This document shows positions 36,037 through 46,439 of a stretch of 64,000 nt of DNA, piece by piece. The stretch covers positions 6,048,001 to 6,112,000 of the forward strand of contig JAJEKV010000073.1 of assembly GCA_021234155.1 (NCBI GenBank), given 5' to 3'. The translations under genes and the position numbers were made by a program. This stretch comes from Isoetes taiwanensis. Its lineage: Eukaryota > Streptophyta > Lycopodiopsida > Isoetales > Isoetaceae. Positions within the stretch are counted from its first letter, which is position 1. Every line of letters starts with the position of its first letter. Under the pieces are notes generated by a model. It saw only the letters and a list, made by a program, of their open reading frames with translations. It ran no database searches and was not told the DNA's origin.

Positions 36037-37965
36037 TGTTGCCCCTAAAGGGCAACATACTAATTGATGGTTTATGCATTGAAGTTAGGACAAGTCATTT
36101 TGGAAGATTAAGTCAAAGAAGAGCTTGGTAGTCAACATTGATGTGGAGGTCAAACAATATCTATCTTCAAAGGTCAACACAAATATTCAAGGTCAACTTT
36201 CATGGAAGGTATTCCATTTGAGTTCAAAGTTAGTCAAAAAGATGCCTTATAAGATCCTGGGTTAAGAAGATTGGAAGATGCTTTTTGAAGATTGGAAGTT
36301 AAAGTTTGGAAGATCCCATGGTACTTGGTTCCACCCCTTAGCCATTTTTTATCCATATTCCTAACCCCTTTTGAAATTTTCCTAGTCATATTTCCCTTAT
36401 ACCTATATTCTCCCTTGCTCACTTTTTGCAAATCACATCATGCTTTGCCTAAATCCTTTTTCCCTAATGCATTTTATTCCCCAAGAGATGTCCTTCCCAT
36501 TTCATATCTTTTGTCTCATTTTCATTCCTCATGTCACACCCTTGGAAATGCCCCTAGTCTAACTCTTGTTTGCAATTTCTTATACCCCTATGCTTCATTC
36601 ACCATTGGGACCTAAGTATCCATGTCACACATATACCCCATGGAATATTCCAATCATGGTATCTAAACCTAGCATATTCCTAAAATATTAGGGTTACCAT
36701 TGCCCCAAATGATCAAAACTTCCCAACTATTTTATGGGGTACCTTTTAAACCATAGCCCAGCTTTTCAAAATTGCGAAATACAGCATATTCCTAGTTTAT
36801 ACCCCAAAAAATACGGCCACCGTATTGCGAGAATACTGTTGAACAACCCTAAACCTGGAAACCTGCTCGAATCACGCCAGAATGGAATCCTTGAGCTTTG
36901 AAAACTATCTATTTTTGTATTCCCGCCCTTAAGCATCATATTAAGCCTAAATTAAGCTCTAAGATGCCGGAACCATCAAATCTAAACTTATATACCGGAA
37001 AAACATTGACAGAAGATTTTTGAAGGCCCAGACGCATCAAACCTCAACATTGATACATGCTGAGCATGATCTGAAGACGTTCATGAAGTTTCTGAGCATT
37101 CCACAGTTCGATTTGAGAAAATTGGACTGATTACCCTATTATGATGTTATTACATGACCTTTTGAGATTCTCTGATGATTGATTTATGATCCTATGACCT
37201 ATATCCATCTTGTATTACCTTCACATCAATGAAAATTGCCTGCCAAGTGTTAAAAAATTTGACTGTCATGTTTCCTAGTATTCTTGCCTTGCAAACATTT
37301 TTACAGTAAGATATTCTGCAATTCATTCTTGCATATGACTAGTTGCCCCTCTTTTCCAATTATATTTGCACCTGTGTGCACAAAAAGTTCGAGAAAAAAC
37401 CACTCCAAACTCAAGTTATAATTTTTTGCATTCTGTCTGACATGATTTTACACTGTTATTCACAAAACAGTGCCAAAAAAATAGTTTTAGTGATTCAAAA
37501 TATGATTTGATTATCTGCCCCACATCCTTGAAACTTACACTCCACCTTGGTTTTGAAATTTCTCAAAAACTCCCCCTGTAACTCAAGTTCCAAAATTCTG
37601 AGATCTGTCTGTGATTTTGACTGGTATTGACCAAAAATTGACTCAACTTTGAGATTGAATATCTCACAGATTTGAGCTCAGACTCGGTCAAGATTTTTTC
37701 CATTGCATGCCTATAACTTTTCTACAACAGTGACAATCATTTGACCTCAAAAATCAATTCATCTGTGCCAACTACATCGATTTGAGTGAGGATCCCTTAT
37801 TTCTGAATTGGAAAAGGTATGAGTATTTGATATTTGAGCTTTTTCTCCAAAAAACTCTTGTATAGACTGATCACCTTAAGTGATCTGGAGGTTCTAACCC
37901 CAACTTGAGCATAATTTCAAGTTGGCTTATTGTGTTTGACTCTCTAGCCAGGTTGAGGGTCAACA
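36037..37965 (+). repeat. 5' LTR
   Basis: Direct repeat of 44,416-46,327. Begins TGTTGCCCCTAAAGGGCAAC, a short palindrome, and ends GAGGGTCAACA. Differences from the 3' copy are scattered substitutions and small indels, for example a 40-50-bp deletion in the 3' copy near 45,970. Confidence 0.9.
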
Positions 37966-37968
37966 TCT

Positions 37969-37986
37969 TGGAGGTTCTACCGAGAT
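37969..37986 (+). other. primer-binding site, tRNA-Gln
   Basis: TGGAGGTTCTACCGAGAT starts 3 bp after the 5' LTR. Its reverse complement, ATCTCGGTAGAACCTCCA, is the 3' end I recall for eukaryotic tRNA-Gln plus CCA. All 18 bases fit. Confidence 0.75.
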
Positions 37987-38006
37987 CTTCCTCGATCTCA
38001 GAACTC

Positions 38007-38918
38007 ATGGCTTCAAAGCAAAAATTTCCAGCAGAGCAAGAACCATTAGAGGATGTTGATGCACCAGATCATTGCAGAGAAAGGCCATTGCCTTCAAGTT
38101 TCTCAACTAGCCTGCTTCAAAACCTGCCATATCAATTTGAATTGAATGTCCCTGTTCCCTTGCCTACTTTTGATTCCAATATGAGTGCTAACAACTTTTT
38201 GAGAATATTTGAGGATTATTACAGGGATTATGGTTTCAAAAAGGGGTGCAAGCTTTCAGAGTTTGAAAAATGTTTCAAAGAAGAGAGTGAGGCTGGTGCT
38301 TGGTTAACTTATGAGAAGTTAATGGGTGCCACCTCATGGGATGAGCTTGTCAAGAAGTTCTTGGATAGGTTTGGTAAGTTGGCTGCTCCAAAAGATTTGG
38401 TTAATGATTTGCAAAGTTTTTCTATACATGCAGGGGAAAGTGTAAATCAGTACAAAGAAAGATTTAGTACATACATGAGCAGGTGCCAAAGAGCTCAAGT
38501 CACAATCCCAACCCTTTTTTTAGTCACTGCTTTCATCAATGGTTTGGAAAGGAGACCAGATATCCAAAGGAAGTTGCTCAAGATCCAAGCTGCTGAAGGT
38601 TTTGATTCTATATACAAAGTTTTTGCCAAAACCACTGACTTGACTCAGATGCTCTCTACTTTGCCTGACAAACATCATGTTTTCCACCATAATCATGATC
38701 CTTTTTATCCTGATGCTACTGATGCACAGTATGACCATCACACTTCCATCCCAGTTTATGCCATACAGAAGGAAAAGAAGAAATCTAAAGAGGAGGAAGC
38801 TAATTCCCAAGTTGCAGAGGTTAAGGCAGACCTATCTAAAGTTACTGAGGCTTTAGCAGAATTAACCAAACAATTGGTTGAACTCAAGGCTACAAGAACA
38901 GGTAAAACTTTATCCTGA
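38007..38918 (+). CDS. gag: gag capsid protein
   Basis: From the first ATG after the primer-binding site (38,007) the frame stays open for 303 codons. It has the Ty3 gag signature: FLRIFEDYYRDYGFKKG, GAWLTYEKLMGATSWDELVK and FLDRFGKLA, then QSFSIHAGESVNQYKERFST (the 'R...e.v..Y..rF' block) and FINGLERRPDIQ. A Lys/Glu-rich helical tail follows (EVKADLSKVTEALAELTKQL). The zinc knuckles are not in this frame but in the +1 frame that overlaps its last 40 bases, so capsid and nucleocapsid are separated by a frameshift. The frame upstream of 38,007 is LTR sequence and probably not translated. Confidence 0.8.
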   Translation: MASKQKFPAEQEPLEDVDAPDHCRERPLPSSFSTSLLQNLPYQFELNVPVPLPTFDSNMSANNFLRIFEDYYRDYGFKKGCKLSEFEKCFKEESEAGAWLTYEKLMGATSWDELVKKFLDRFGKLAAPKDLVNDLQSFSIHAGESVNQYKERFSTYMSRCQRAQVTIPTLFLVTAFINGLERRPDIQRKLLKIQAAEGFDSIYKVFAKTTDLTQMLSTLPDKHHVFHHNHDPFYPDATDAQYDHHTSIPVYAIQKEKKKSKEEEANSQVAEVKADLSKVTEALAELTKQLVELKATRTGKTLS

Positions 38919-40092
38919 ATGTATTCATTGCAATAGGAACTTTCATCCATCAGAAATTTGCTATTGGCAAGTGTGTCCTAAATGCAATAGAAAAGGTCAC
39001 TTTGGAAAGGAATGTCCTATTTGTTCTTTTTGTAAAGAAATTGGCCATACTGATATCAAGTGTGCTGTTAAGGAATACTTTGCTAAGCAGGAAAAGGAAA
39101 AGAGACCAGAACCCAAACCTCCTGTGAGATTTGCTGAACCAAGTACTTCTATAAGGTTTATTCAGGCTACAGAAGTTCTCAAAGCTGAAGAAGTTATGGC
39201 AGTGCAAACTAGGAGCATGAATGAAGCCAATGTACATGCTGAATCAAGTAGACTTCCCACTGCCAGGCCTTCACCACCTGTAGTGGAATTACCTACTCAA
39301 ATGATAGCTCCACCCCCACAGCAAAAATATGGTAAGAAAGACCAAGACCTCGATGAAGTTGATGTTTTGCTCAAAAACTCCAAAGTAAGTGTACATCTCT
39401 TCACCTTGTTAAAGATTGCACCTAGCTATAGAAAAAGAGTACTTCAGCAAACTGGTGGTGAGAAATTGAATGCTTGTGTAAACTTTACTGATGCCACTAA
39501 CCTTGTTCTAGCACAGAATGAAGAAGACCTTGGGGCATTCACATGTTCAGCTGCTTTAGGAGGTTATACCTTCTCAAATGTGTTACTTGATGGAGGATCC
39601 CCTCTTAACATCATGCCATATCACATTATGAAGAAGTGTGGTTTTGAGGTGGACAAGAAAGCTTCTATATTATTAAGATCCTTTTATAATGCTAAGATTA
39701 CTCCTATTGGTGTGGTGACTAAAGTGCCTGTTAACACAGAAGGCATAACTATAACTGCTAACTTTATTGTAGTGGCTTTTGAAGATATAGGGGATGAATC
39801 TGACATCTATGATCTACTTTTAGGGAGGAGATGATTGGCCACTGTGGACGCTAGACCAGTCTGGTCTCAAGGGAGATGCACCATCTCCAATGGCTCTCAA
39901 ACTGCTACAATCTACAATCAAGATGGCTCCTATGGCTCCAAAGAAGAGGTAAACTTTATTAAGGAAATGTTAATTGAAGAACCTTTGGGATCTTACAGAA
40001 TAAAAAATACAAGATCACGAAAGTATGAAATGGTTCCTCTTATCATGGAATGTGCACTCCCCAGCAAAGAAGGACCATCAGGATTCTTATAG
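38878..40092 (+). pseudogene. pol: nucleocapsid zinc knuckles and retropepsin
   Basis: In the +1 frame relative to gag. Zinc knuckles are CPKCNRKGHFGKEC and CSFCKEIGHTDIKC (C-x2-C-x4-H-x4-C), preceded by a degenerate CIHCNRNFHPSEIC. After a Pro-rich linker the protease appears as NVLLDGGSPLNIMP, the DGGS form seen in Tat/Athila-type plant elements in place of DTGA. A TGA at 39,834-39,836 falls where a Trp codon is expected (LLGRR, stop, LATVDARPVW). The frame continues to another stop at 40,090-40,092, immediately before the first Asp block of the RNase H. Confidence 0.8.
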
Positions 40093-40460
40093 TTTGATGG
40101 AGGTATTTCTAAAAAATTAAATATTGCATCATCTGCTGCTATCTTGAAAGATTCTTCTTACAAACTCTTAGCTAAAGTAGGAAGAATCTTCCCCCAAGTC
40201 ACTTCTAATGTAGCAGAATATAAGGCTTTGATTGCAGGTCTTCAGGAGGCCAAAGCTATGGATATTGCTAACATCCACATCTATGGTGACTCACAATTAA
40301 TTTGTAGACAAGTTTCAGGAGATTACCAAACAAAAAATGCAGATATGGAGCTCTTAAAAAATCAAGTAATGGGAGTACTCTCGAGTTTTGCTTTATGGGA
40401 GATCACTCACATACCAAGAGAGAAAAATGTGGAAGCTGATGCCTTATGTAGAGAGACTCT
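40093..40460 (+). CDS. pol: archaeal-type RNase H domain upstream of RT
   Basis: Directly after the stop at 40,090 the sequence reads FDGGIS, then NVAEYKALIAGLQEAKAMDI, IHIYGDSQLICRQVSGDY and IPREKNVEADALCRE. These are the four D-E-D-D positions of RNase HI in the spacing of the archaeal/plant type ('NNxAEYxALixGLxxA', 'GDSxLVxxQvxGxw', 'RxxNxxADaLa'). All four look intact. The domain removes RNA from RNA:DNA hybrids during reverse transcription. It continues in frame into RT, so it is part of pol. In the Tat/Ogre elements I know, a second RNase H of this type lies after the RT-RNH block, not before RT. Confidence 0.75.
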
Positions 40461-42681
40461 CATGTCACATTTAACTGAGGGAGCTATTCCAGAGGAAGAT
40501 CTTGATGCTAGTGAGGTAAAAGCACTTTGCCCCATTCTAACCATTAATGCATCAGAGGAAAGGGACACTGAAGAGATTGCAATCACAAAAAATGGTAAGA
40601 CTAGAACCCTGTTTGTTGGAGATTTGATTGAATATCAAAATAGGGAGAACATACAAATGTTTTTTGAAGAAAGGAAGGATGTATTTGCCTGGGATTATTC
40701 CGAGCTCACTGGTATTAAAGCTGAGGTATGCCAATTTGAAATTAAGATTAAAGAAGGCTGTAAACCTGTGTTTCAAAAACTGAGAAGAATTAATGCTTCA
40801 TTGATGGGACTAATCAAAGATGAGTTGGATAAAATGCTAGATGCAGGTGTTATCATTGAAATCATTAATCCAGAATGGGTATCTTGCATTGTACCTGTAG
40901 AAAAAAAAAGTGGTGCCTTAAGAATTTGCATTGATTATCAAGATCTCAACAAAGCCACCATCAAAGACTGTTATCCTTTGCCTTTTTTAAAAGAAATCTT
41001 ATATGCTGTAGCAGGAAAAGAGGTGTACTCATTCTTAGATGGATTCTCAGGATTTAATCAAATTGGCATTAAGGAGGAAGATCAACCAAAGACCTCTTTT
41101 ATTACCCCTTGGGGAACTTATGCAATGAAAAGGATGCCTTTTGGATTAATGAATGCACCTGCCACTTTCCAAAGAGCTATGGATGTTATCTTTAGACCTA
41201 TGTCTCCTCAAGAATTCAGAGTTTACTTGGATGATCTTTGTTTAGGATCTCATCCTACTAATCATTTGGAATTGCTTGCAAAGATATGCTCTTTGTGCAG
41301 GAACTCTGGAGTTAACCTTAACCCAAAGAAATGTATTTTTTTTGCATCCAAAGGGCAACTTTTGGGGCATGAGGTGTCCAACAATGGTATACAAGTGGCA
41401 CAAGAAAAGGTTGAAGCTCTCAAAAAACTGGTACCCCCTAGGAATTTGAAGCAAGTCAAAAGTTTTGTTGGCATGACTAGTTTTCTTAGAATGTATATTC
41501 CTAACTTTGCTCATATTATAAGTCCTATTTCCAAACTGACAAGAATAGGCAAGATTTCTAAATCTGAGAGCAAGTATGTCCCTGTCACATGGTCATCAGA
41601 TTGCCAAGAGTCTTTTGAGTTTCTTATAAAGTCCATTTGTGAAGCTACTCTTTTAAAAAAACCTGATTTGGATATGCCATTTGAGGTTTATATTATCATC
41701 ACTAAGAAGGCTATAGGTTTAGCTATTCTACAGGACAAACATACCATAGCTTTTGCTAGCAAACAATGGAGCTCAACTGAAGAAAAGTACACCAGATTGG
41801 AAAAGAGTGCTGCTGCTCTTATGTTCCTCATTGATAGACAAGGTCACATGCTATTAAAGAGTTCTGTTCAAGTTTATATGAAACAAAACCCAATGGGATT
41901 GTTATTTGGTAAAGCTACTTCCAAACAAAAAATTCAAAGGCTACAAACTTTTGATATTTCCATTAAAGAATTACATCAGGTAAAGAGTCCCAGTCTTTAT
42001 TTACCTTACATTTTCTTTGACCTTGAGGATGCAGTAGAGGTTGTTGACTTTGTGGATGCCTTAGCTTATTTGCAGGCAGATGATGAAAAGCAGATCCAAC
42101 AGGATTGGCAGCAACCTATTAGGAATTTTCTACAATTCAAAGAGATGCCCTCAGGCCTGACTTCGAGCCAACAAAGGAGATTTAAAGAAAAATGTAGGCA
42201 ATTTAAAATGATTAATGATGTTCTATGTAAAGTTAACAGGGATGGACTATTACTGAGGTGTGTCAATGAAGAAGAATCCGCTCTGATCATTAGAGAAATG
42301 CATGAAGGAGTATGTGGAGGCCATTTTGCTGGAGACACTACTGCCAAGAAAATTCTCAGGTCAGGTTATTATTGGCCTACAGTATTTAAAGATTGTTATA
42401 CTGCTATAAAGTCTTGCCACAAGTGTCAGATATTTGGCAAAAGGATCCTCCTTCCAGCTGCATTAAATCCCATCATTTCTCCAGGACCCTTCCAAATATG
42501 GGGATTGGATTATATTGGCCCTATTAACCCTTCTTCTGCAAGACAACATCAGCACATTATTGTAGCTACAGATTATTTTACTAAGTGGGCAGAAGCTATT
42601 CCTTTAAGACAGGCCAATGCTATTACAACAGCAAAGTTTTTACATGAATATATCTGTGCACGGTTTGGTATCCCTCTATAA
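40461..42681 (+). CDS. pol: pol: reverse transcriptase, degenerate RNase H, integrase N-part
   Basis: RT motifs in order: VEKKSGALRICIDYQDLNKA, FLDGFSGFNQI, MPFGLMNAPATFQRAM, and YLDDLCLGS at the active site (YLDD where YIDD/YVDD is common), then LLGHEVSNNGIQV and VKSFVGMTSFLRMYIPNF. The following RNase H-like region has FEVYIIITKKAIGLAIL where family members have a catalytic Asp-Ala-Ser, keeps YTRLEKSAAALMF, and has QVYMKQNPMG where TDH is normal, so it is probably inactive. Integrase begins with a His/Cys domain (HEGVCGGHF...CHKCQIFGK) and the first core Asp (WGLDYIG). The frame ends at TAA 42,679-42,681. Confidence 0.85.
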
Positions 42682-43381
42682 TTGCACTCTGATAGAGGTA
42701 CTCCCTTTGTGAATGAAGTTATTGCTAATCTGTTGACTATTCTTAAGGTTAAGCATACCAAGAGTTCTTCCTACTATCCCCAAGGTAATGGTCAAGCAGA
42801 AGCTACTAATAAAGTTTTGAAAGGCATTTTGCAGAAGACGGTGGATGATAACCAAAAGGATTGGCATGTCAAATTGGTGGATGCTCTTTGGGCTTATAGA
42901 GTCACTATTAAAGCAGGAACCACTCATACACCCTTCAACTTAGTTTATGGCATTGAAGTTGTGCTTCCAGTAGAGCTTGAGCTCCCATCTCTAAGGTTAG
43001 CTCACAAGCTATGTTTACCTTTTGAATATGCCTTGCAGGAAAGACTGGACACCCTTTTGCATTTAGAAGAATATAGGATGGAAGCTGAGAATGCCAATCT
43101 GCTAAAAAAGCCAAGGATTTGGCTGCATTCAAAGCTGCTCATAAAATAAAGGGACTTTCAAGGCAGGAGAGCTAGTTCTAAAATGGAATAAATCAAGGGA
43201 AGACTCAGCTAGTAAGTTTGAGAATCTTTGGGAAGGTCCCTATGAGGTGTTGGAACCTGCATGCACCAATTCTTATTGGTTGAAAGAATTAACTTCAGGG
43301 GTGCCACTTCCAAATCCCATCAATACTATCCACTTAAAAAGGTACTGGGATCAGCATATATGCTTGTCCCTTTTTATGCTT
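42682..43381 (+). pseudogene. pol: integrase C-part, interrupted
   Basis: Immediately after the TAA the same frame continues with LHSDRGTPFVNEV (second Asp) and NGQAEATNKVLKGILQK (third acidic residue), then WAYRVTIKAGTTHTPF and YGIEVVLPVELE. Near 43,130 a frame change is needed, after which AGELVLKWNK, LWEGPYEV (GPY/F block) and INTIHLKRYW follow. The last block ends around 43,350. The stop at 42,679 would be explained by CAA or GAA to TAA. Confidence 0.8.
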
Positions 43382-43589
43382 TAGAACTTAGTTAAGTTAG
43401 AATTAGGATTAAATTTAGATAAGTTGAATTTCATTTTGCCTTGATTTCTAGAATTAATGTTTTTATTGAGTTCATGTTTGCAGCTAGTCAAAGTAAGGGA
43501 TATACTACCAAACAGTTCCAAGACAAGAATCTTTACTAATGATTTGCCAAGAGTCATCTGCAGGAGCACCCTTCTTTCATCCACTTTCA

Positions 43590-44055
43590 TCTGCTTTCAT
43601 CTGCTTTCCATCCGCTTTCATTTGCTTTACTGTGGTCCTACCCTCCATCTAACCATCTATTCTTCATTTCATTCCCCTAAACATGCACTCTGCAAATTTC
43701 ACCATCATGGCAGAGTTGCAATGATTAAGATTAACTTGTTTATGTGTTTCCATGACAGGTGCACCCTTTTCCCATCTATATCCATCTGTCATAAGTGGTC
43801 CTGCCATTCATCTAGACTCCTCATTCTTGTTTTCATTCCCAAAAAGTACTCTGCATTTCAGCTTCACCACCATAGCAGAGTTGCAAAGGTCAGGATTAAC
43901 TTGTTTATGTGTTTCCATGACAGGTGCATCCTTTTCCCATCTATATTCATCTGTCATAAGTTGTCCTGCCATTCATTTAGACTCCTCATTCTTGTTTCCA
44001 TTCCCAAAAAAGCACTCTGCATTTCAGCTTCACCACCATAGCAGAGTTGCAAATT
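43590..44055 (+). repeat. ~165-bp tandem repeat, three copies, in the element's 3' region
   Basis: Units start near 43,590, 43,760 and 43,923 and share CATGACAGGTGCA, CTCTGCATTTCAGCTTCACC and GTTTATGTGTTTCC. The second and third are more alike than the first. They lie between integrase and the 3' LTR. Short frames reading through them are by-products of the repeat. Confidence 0.85.
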
Positions 44056-44415
44056 TTTGAAGAAAAGACATGCATTTTCTTGTTTCGGCGAGATCTCAGC
44101 ACTAACACATTCATTTTATCTCCTTACACCCTTCACACTTCATCCACACCATCTCCTTATCATCCTCATACTTATTTTTATCCTTATCCACTCATCACAC
44201 ACTATTCATACCATATTTACACTCATTACACTCACTTTATCTCATTACTACCACAACATCACCACATTCACACTCAATTCATCAAAATTTGCACCTTACA
44301 CTCTGCTCCACCTTGTTCTCATTTGCACACTCTGGCATGGTTTGAAGACCCCTCTATATACTCCTTGTGACATAATATGGCTGAGGGGACCAACCATTTT
44401 CTTGTTTTGGCGAGA

Positions 44416-46327
44416 TGTTACCCCCAAAGGAAAACATACTAATTGATGGTTTATGCATTGAAGTTAGGACAAGTCATTTTGGAAGATTAAGTCAAAGAAG
44501 AGCTTGGTAGTCAACATGAGGTCAAACAATATCTATCTTCAAAGGTCAACACAAATATTCAAGGTCAACTTTCATGGAAGGTATTCCATTTGAGGTCAAA
44601 GTTAGTAAAAAAGATGCCTTATAAGATCCTGGGTTAAGAAGATTGGAAGATGCTTTTTGAAGATTGGAAGTTAAAGTTTGGAAGATCCCATGGTACTTGG
44701 TTCCATCCCTTAGCCATTTTTTATCCATATTCCTACCCCCTTTTGAAATTTTCCTAGTCATATTTCCCTTATACCTATATTCTCCCTTGCTCACTTTTTG
44801 CAAATCACATCATGCTTTGCCTAAATCCTTTTTCCCTAATGCATTTTATTCCCCCCCAAGAGATGTTCTTCCCATTTCATATCTTTTGTCTCATTTTCAT
44901 TCCTCATGTCACACCCTTGCAAATGCCCCTAGTCTAACTCTTGTTTGCAATTTCTTATACCCCTATGCTTCATTCACCATTGGGCCCTAAGTATCCATGT
45001 CACACATATACCCCATGGAATATTCCAATCATGGTATCTAAACCTAGCATATTCCTAAAATATTAGGGTTGCCATTGCCCCAAATGATCAAAACTTCCCA
45101 ACTATTTTATGGGGTACCTTTTAAACCATAGTCCAGCTTTTCAAAATTGCGAAATACAGCATATTCCTAGTTTATACCCCCAAAACTACGGCCACCATAT
45201 CGCGAGATTTCTGGAAAAATACTGTTGAAAAATCCTAAACCTGGAAACCTGCTCGAATCACTCCGGAATGGAATCCTTGAGCTTTGAAAACTATCTATTT
45301 TTGTATTCCCGCCCTTAAGCATCATATTAAGCCTAAATTTAAGCTCTAAGATGCCGAAACCATCAAATCTAAATTTATATACCGGGAAAACATTGACAGA
45401 AGATTTTTGAAGGCCCAGATGCATCAAACCTCAACATTGATACATGCTGAGCATGATCTGAAGACGTTCATGAAGTTTCTGAGCATTCCACAGTTCGATT
45501 TGAGAAAATTGGACTGATTACCCTATTATGATGTTATTACATGACCTTTTGAGATTCTCTGATGATTGATTTATGATCCTATGACCTATATCCATCTTGT
45601 ATTACCTTCACATCAATGAAAATTGCCTGCCAAGTGTTAAAAAATTTGACTGTCATGTTTCCTAGTATTCTTGCCTTGCAAACATTTTTACAGTAAGATA
45701 TTCTACAATTCATTCTTGCATATGACCAGTTGCCCCTCTTTTCCAATTATATTTGCACCTGTGTGCACAAAAAGTTCGAGAAAAAACCACTCCAAACTCA
45801 AGTTATAATTTTTTGCATTCTGTCTGACATGATTTTAGACTGTATTCACAAAACAGTGCCAAAAAAATAGTTTCAGTGATTCAAAATATGATTTGATTGT
45901 TTGCCCCACATCCTTGAAACTTACACTCCACCTTGGTTTTGAAATTTCTCAAAAACTCCCCCTGTAACTCCTATGATTTTGACTGGTATTGACCAAAAAT
46001 TGACTCAACTTTGAGATTGAATATCTCACAGATTTGAGCTCAAACTCGGTCAAGAGTTTTTCCATTGCATGCCTATAACTTTTCTACACCAGTCACAATC
46101 ATTTGACCTCAAAAATCAATTCATCTATGCCAACTACATCGATTTGAGTGAGGATCCCTTATTTCTGAATTGGGAAAGGTATGAGTATTTGATATTTGAG
46201 CTTTTTCTCCAAAAAAATCTTGTATAGACTGATCACCTTAAGTGATCTGGAGGTTCTAACCCCAACTTGAGCATAATTTCAAGTTGGCTTATTGTGTTTG
46301 ACTCTCTAGCCAGGTTGAGGGTCAACA
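44416..46327 (+). repeat. 3' LTR
   Basis: Direct repeat of the 5' LTR. Starts TGTTACCCCCAAAGG and ends GTCAACA before CTATG. A clean polypurine tract is not obvious just upstream; GGCTGAGGGGACC at 44,378-44,392 is the closest candidate. Confidence 0.9.
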
Positions 46328-46332
46328 CTATG
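46328..46332. repeat. right target-site duplication CTATG
   Basis: Identical to 36,032-36,036. Confidence 0.85.
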
Positions 46333-46439
46333 CATCTACGAAGCTTCTTTGACATGCTAAACATGATCTAAGGTTATTTCAAAGCCATCTATGCATTCCA
46401 CAGTCCGTGACCTCAGGGCTAAAAATCCTTTTTAAATTA

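Larger units (their letters stand above)
36037..46327 (+). mobile_element. complete Ty3/gypsy element (Tat-like group) with two RNase H domains
   Basis: Two long direct repeats bound the element: 36,037-37,965 (1,929 bp) and 44,416-46,327 (1,912 bp), each starting TGTT and ending GTCAACA. The 5 bp before (CTATG, 36,032-36,036) equal the 5 bp after (46,328-46,332). Order: LTR, PBS, gag, zinc knuckles, protease, archaeal-type RNase H, RT, degenerate RNase H, integrase, a repeat-bearing non-coding stretch, LTR. Three nonsense codons and at least two frame changes interrupt it. The LTRs are very similar by eye, so the insertion is fairly recent. Confidence 0.92.

Noticed and set aside
36292-36615. 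107-codon frame repeated at 44,664-44,990
   Set aside because: Both copies lie in the LTRs; the repetition is the LTR itself, not a gene pair.
44047-44446. 107- and 129-codon frames rich in His/Thr/Tyr
   Set aside because: Low-complexity CAC/TCA sequence in the retroelement's 3' region and LTR start; no conserved motif.
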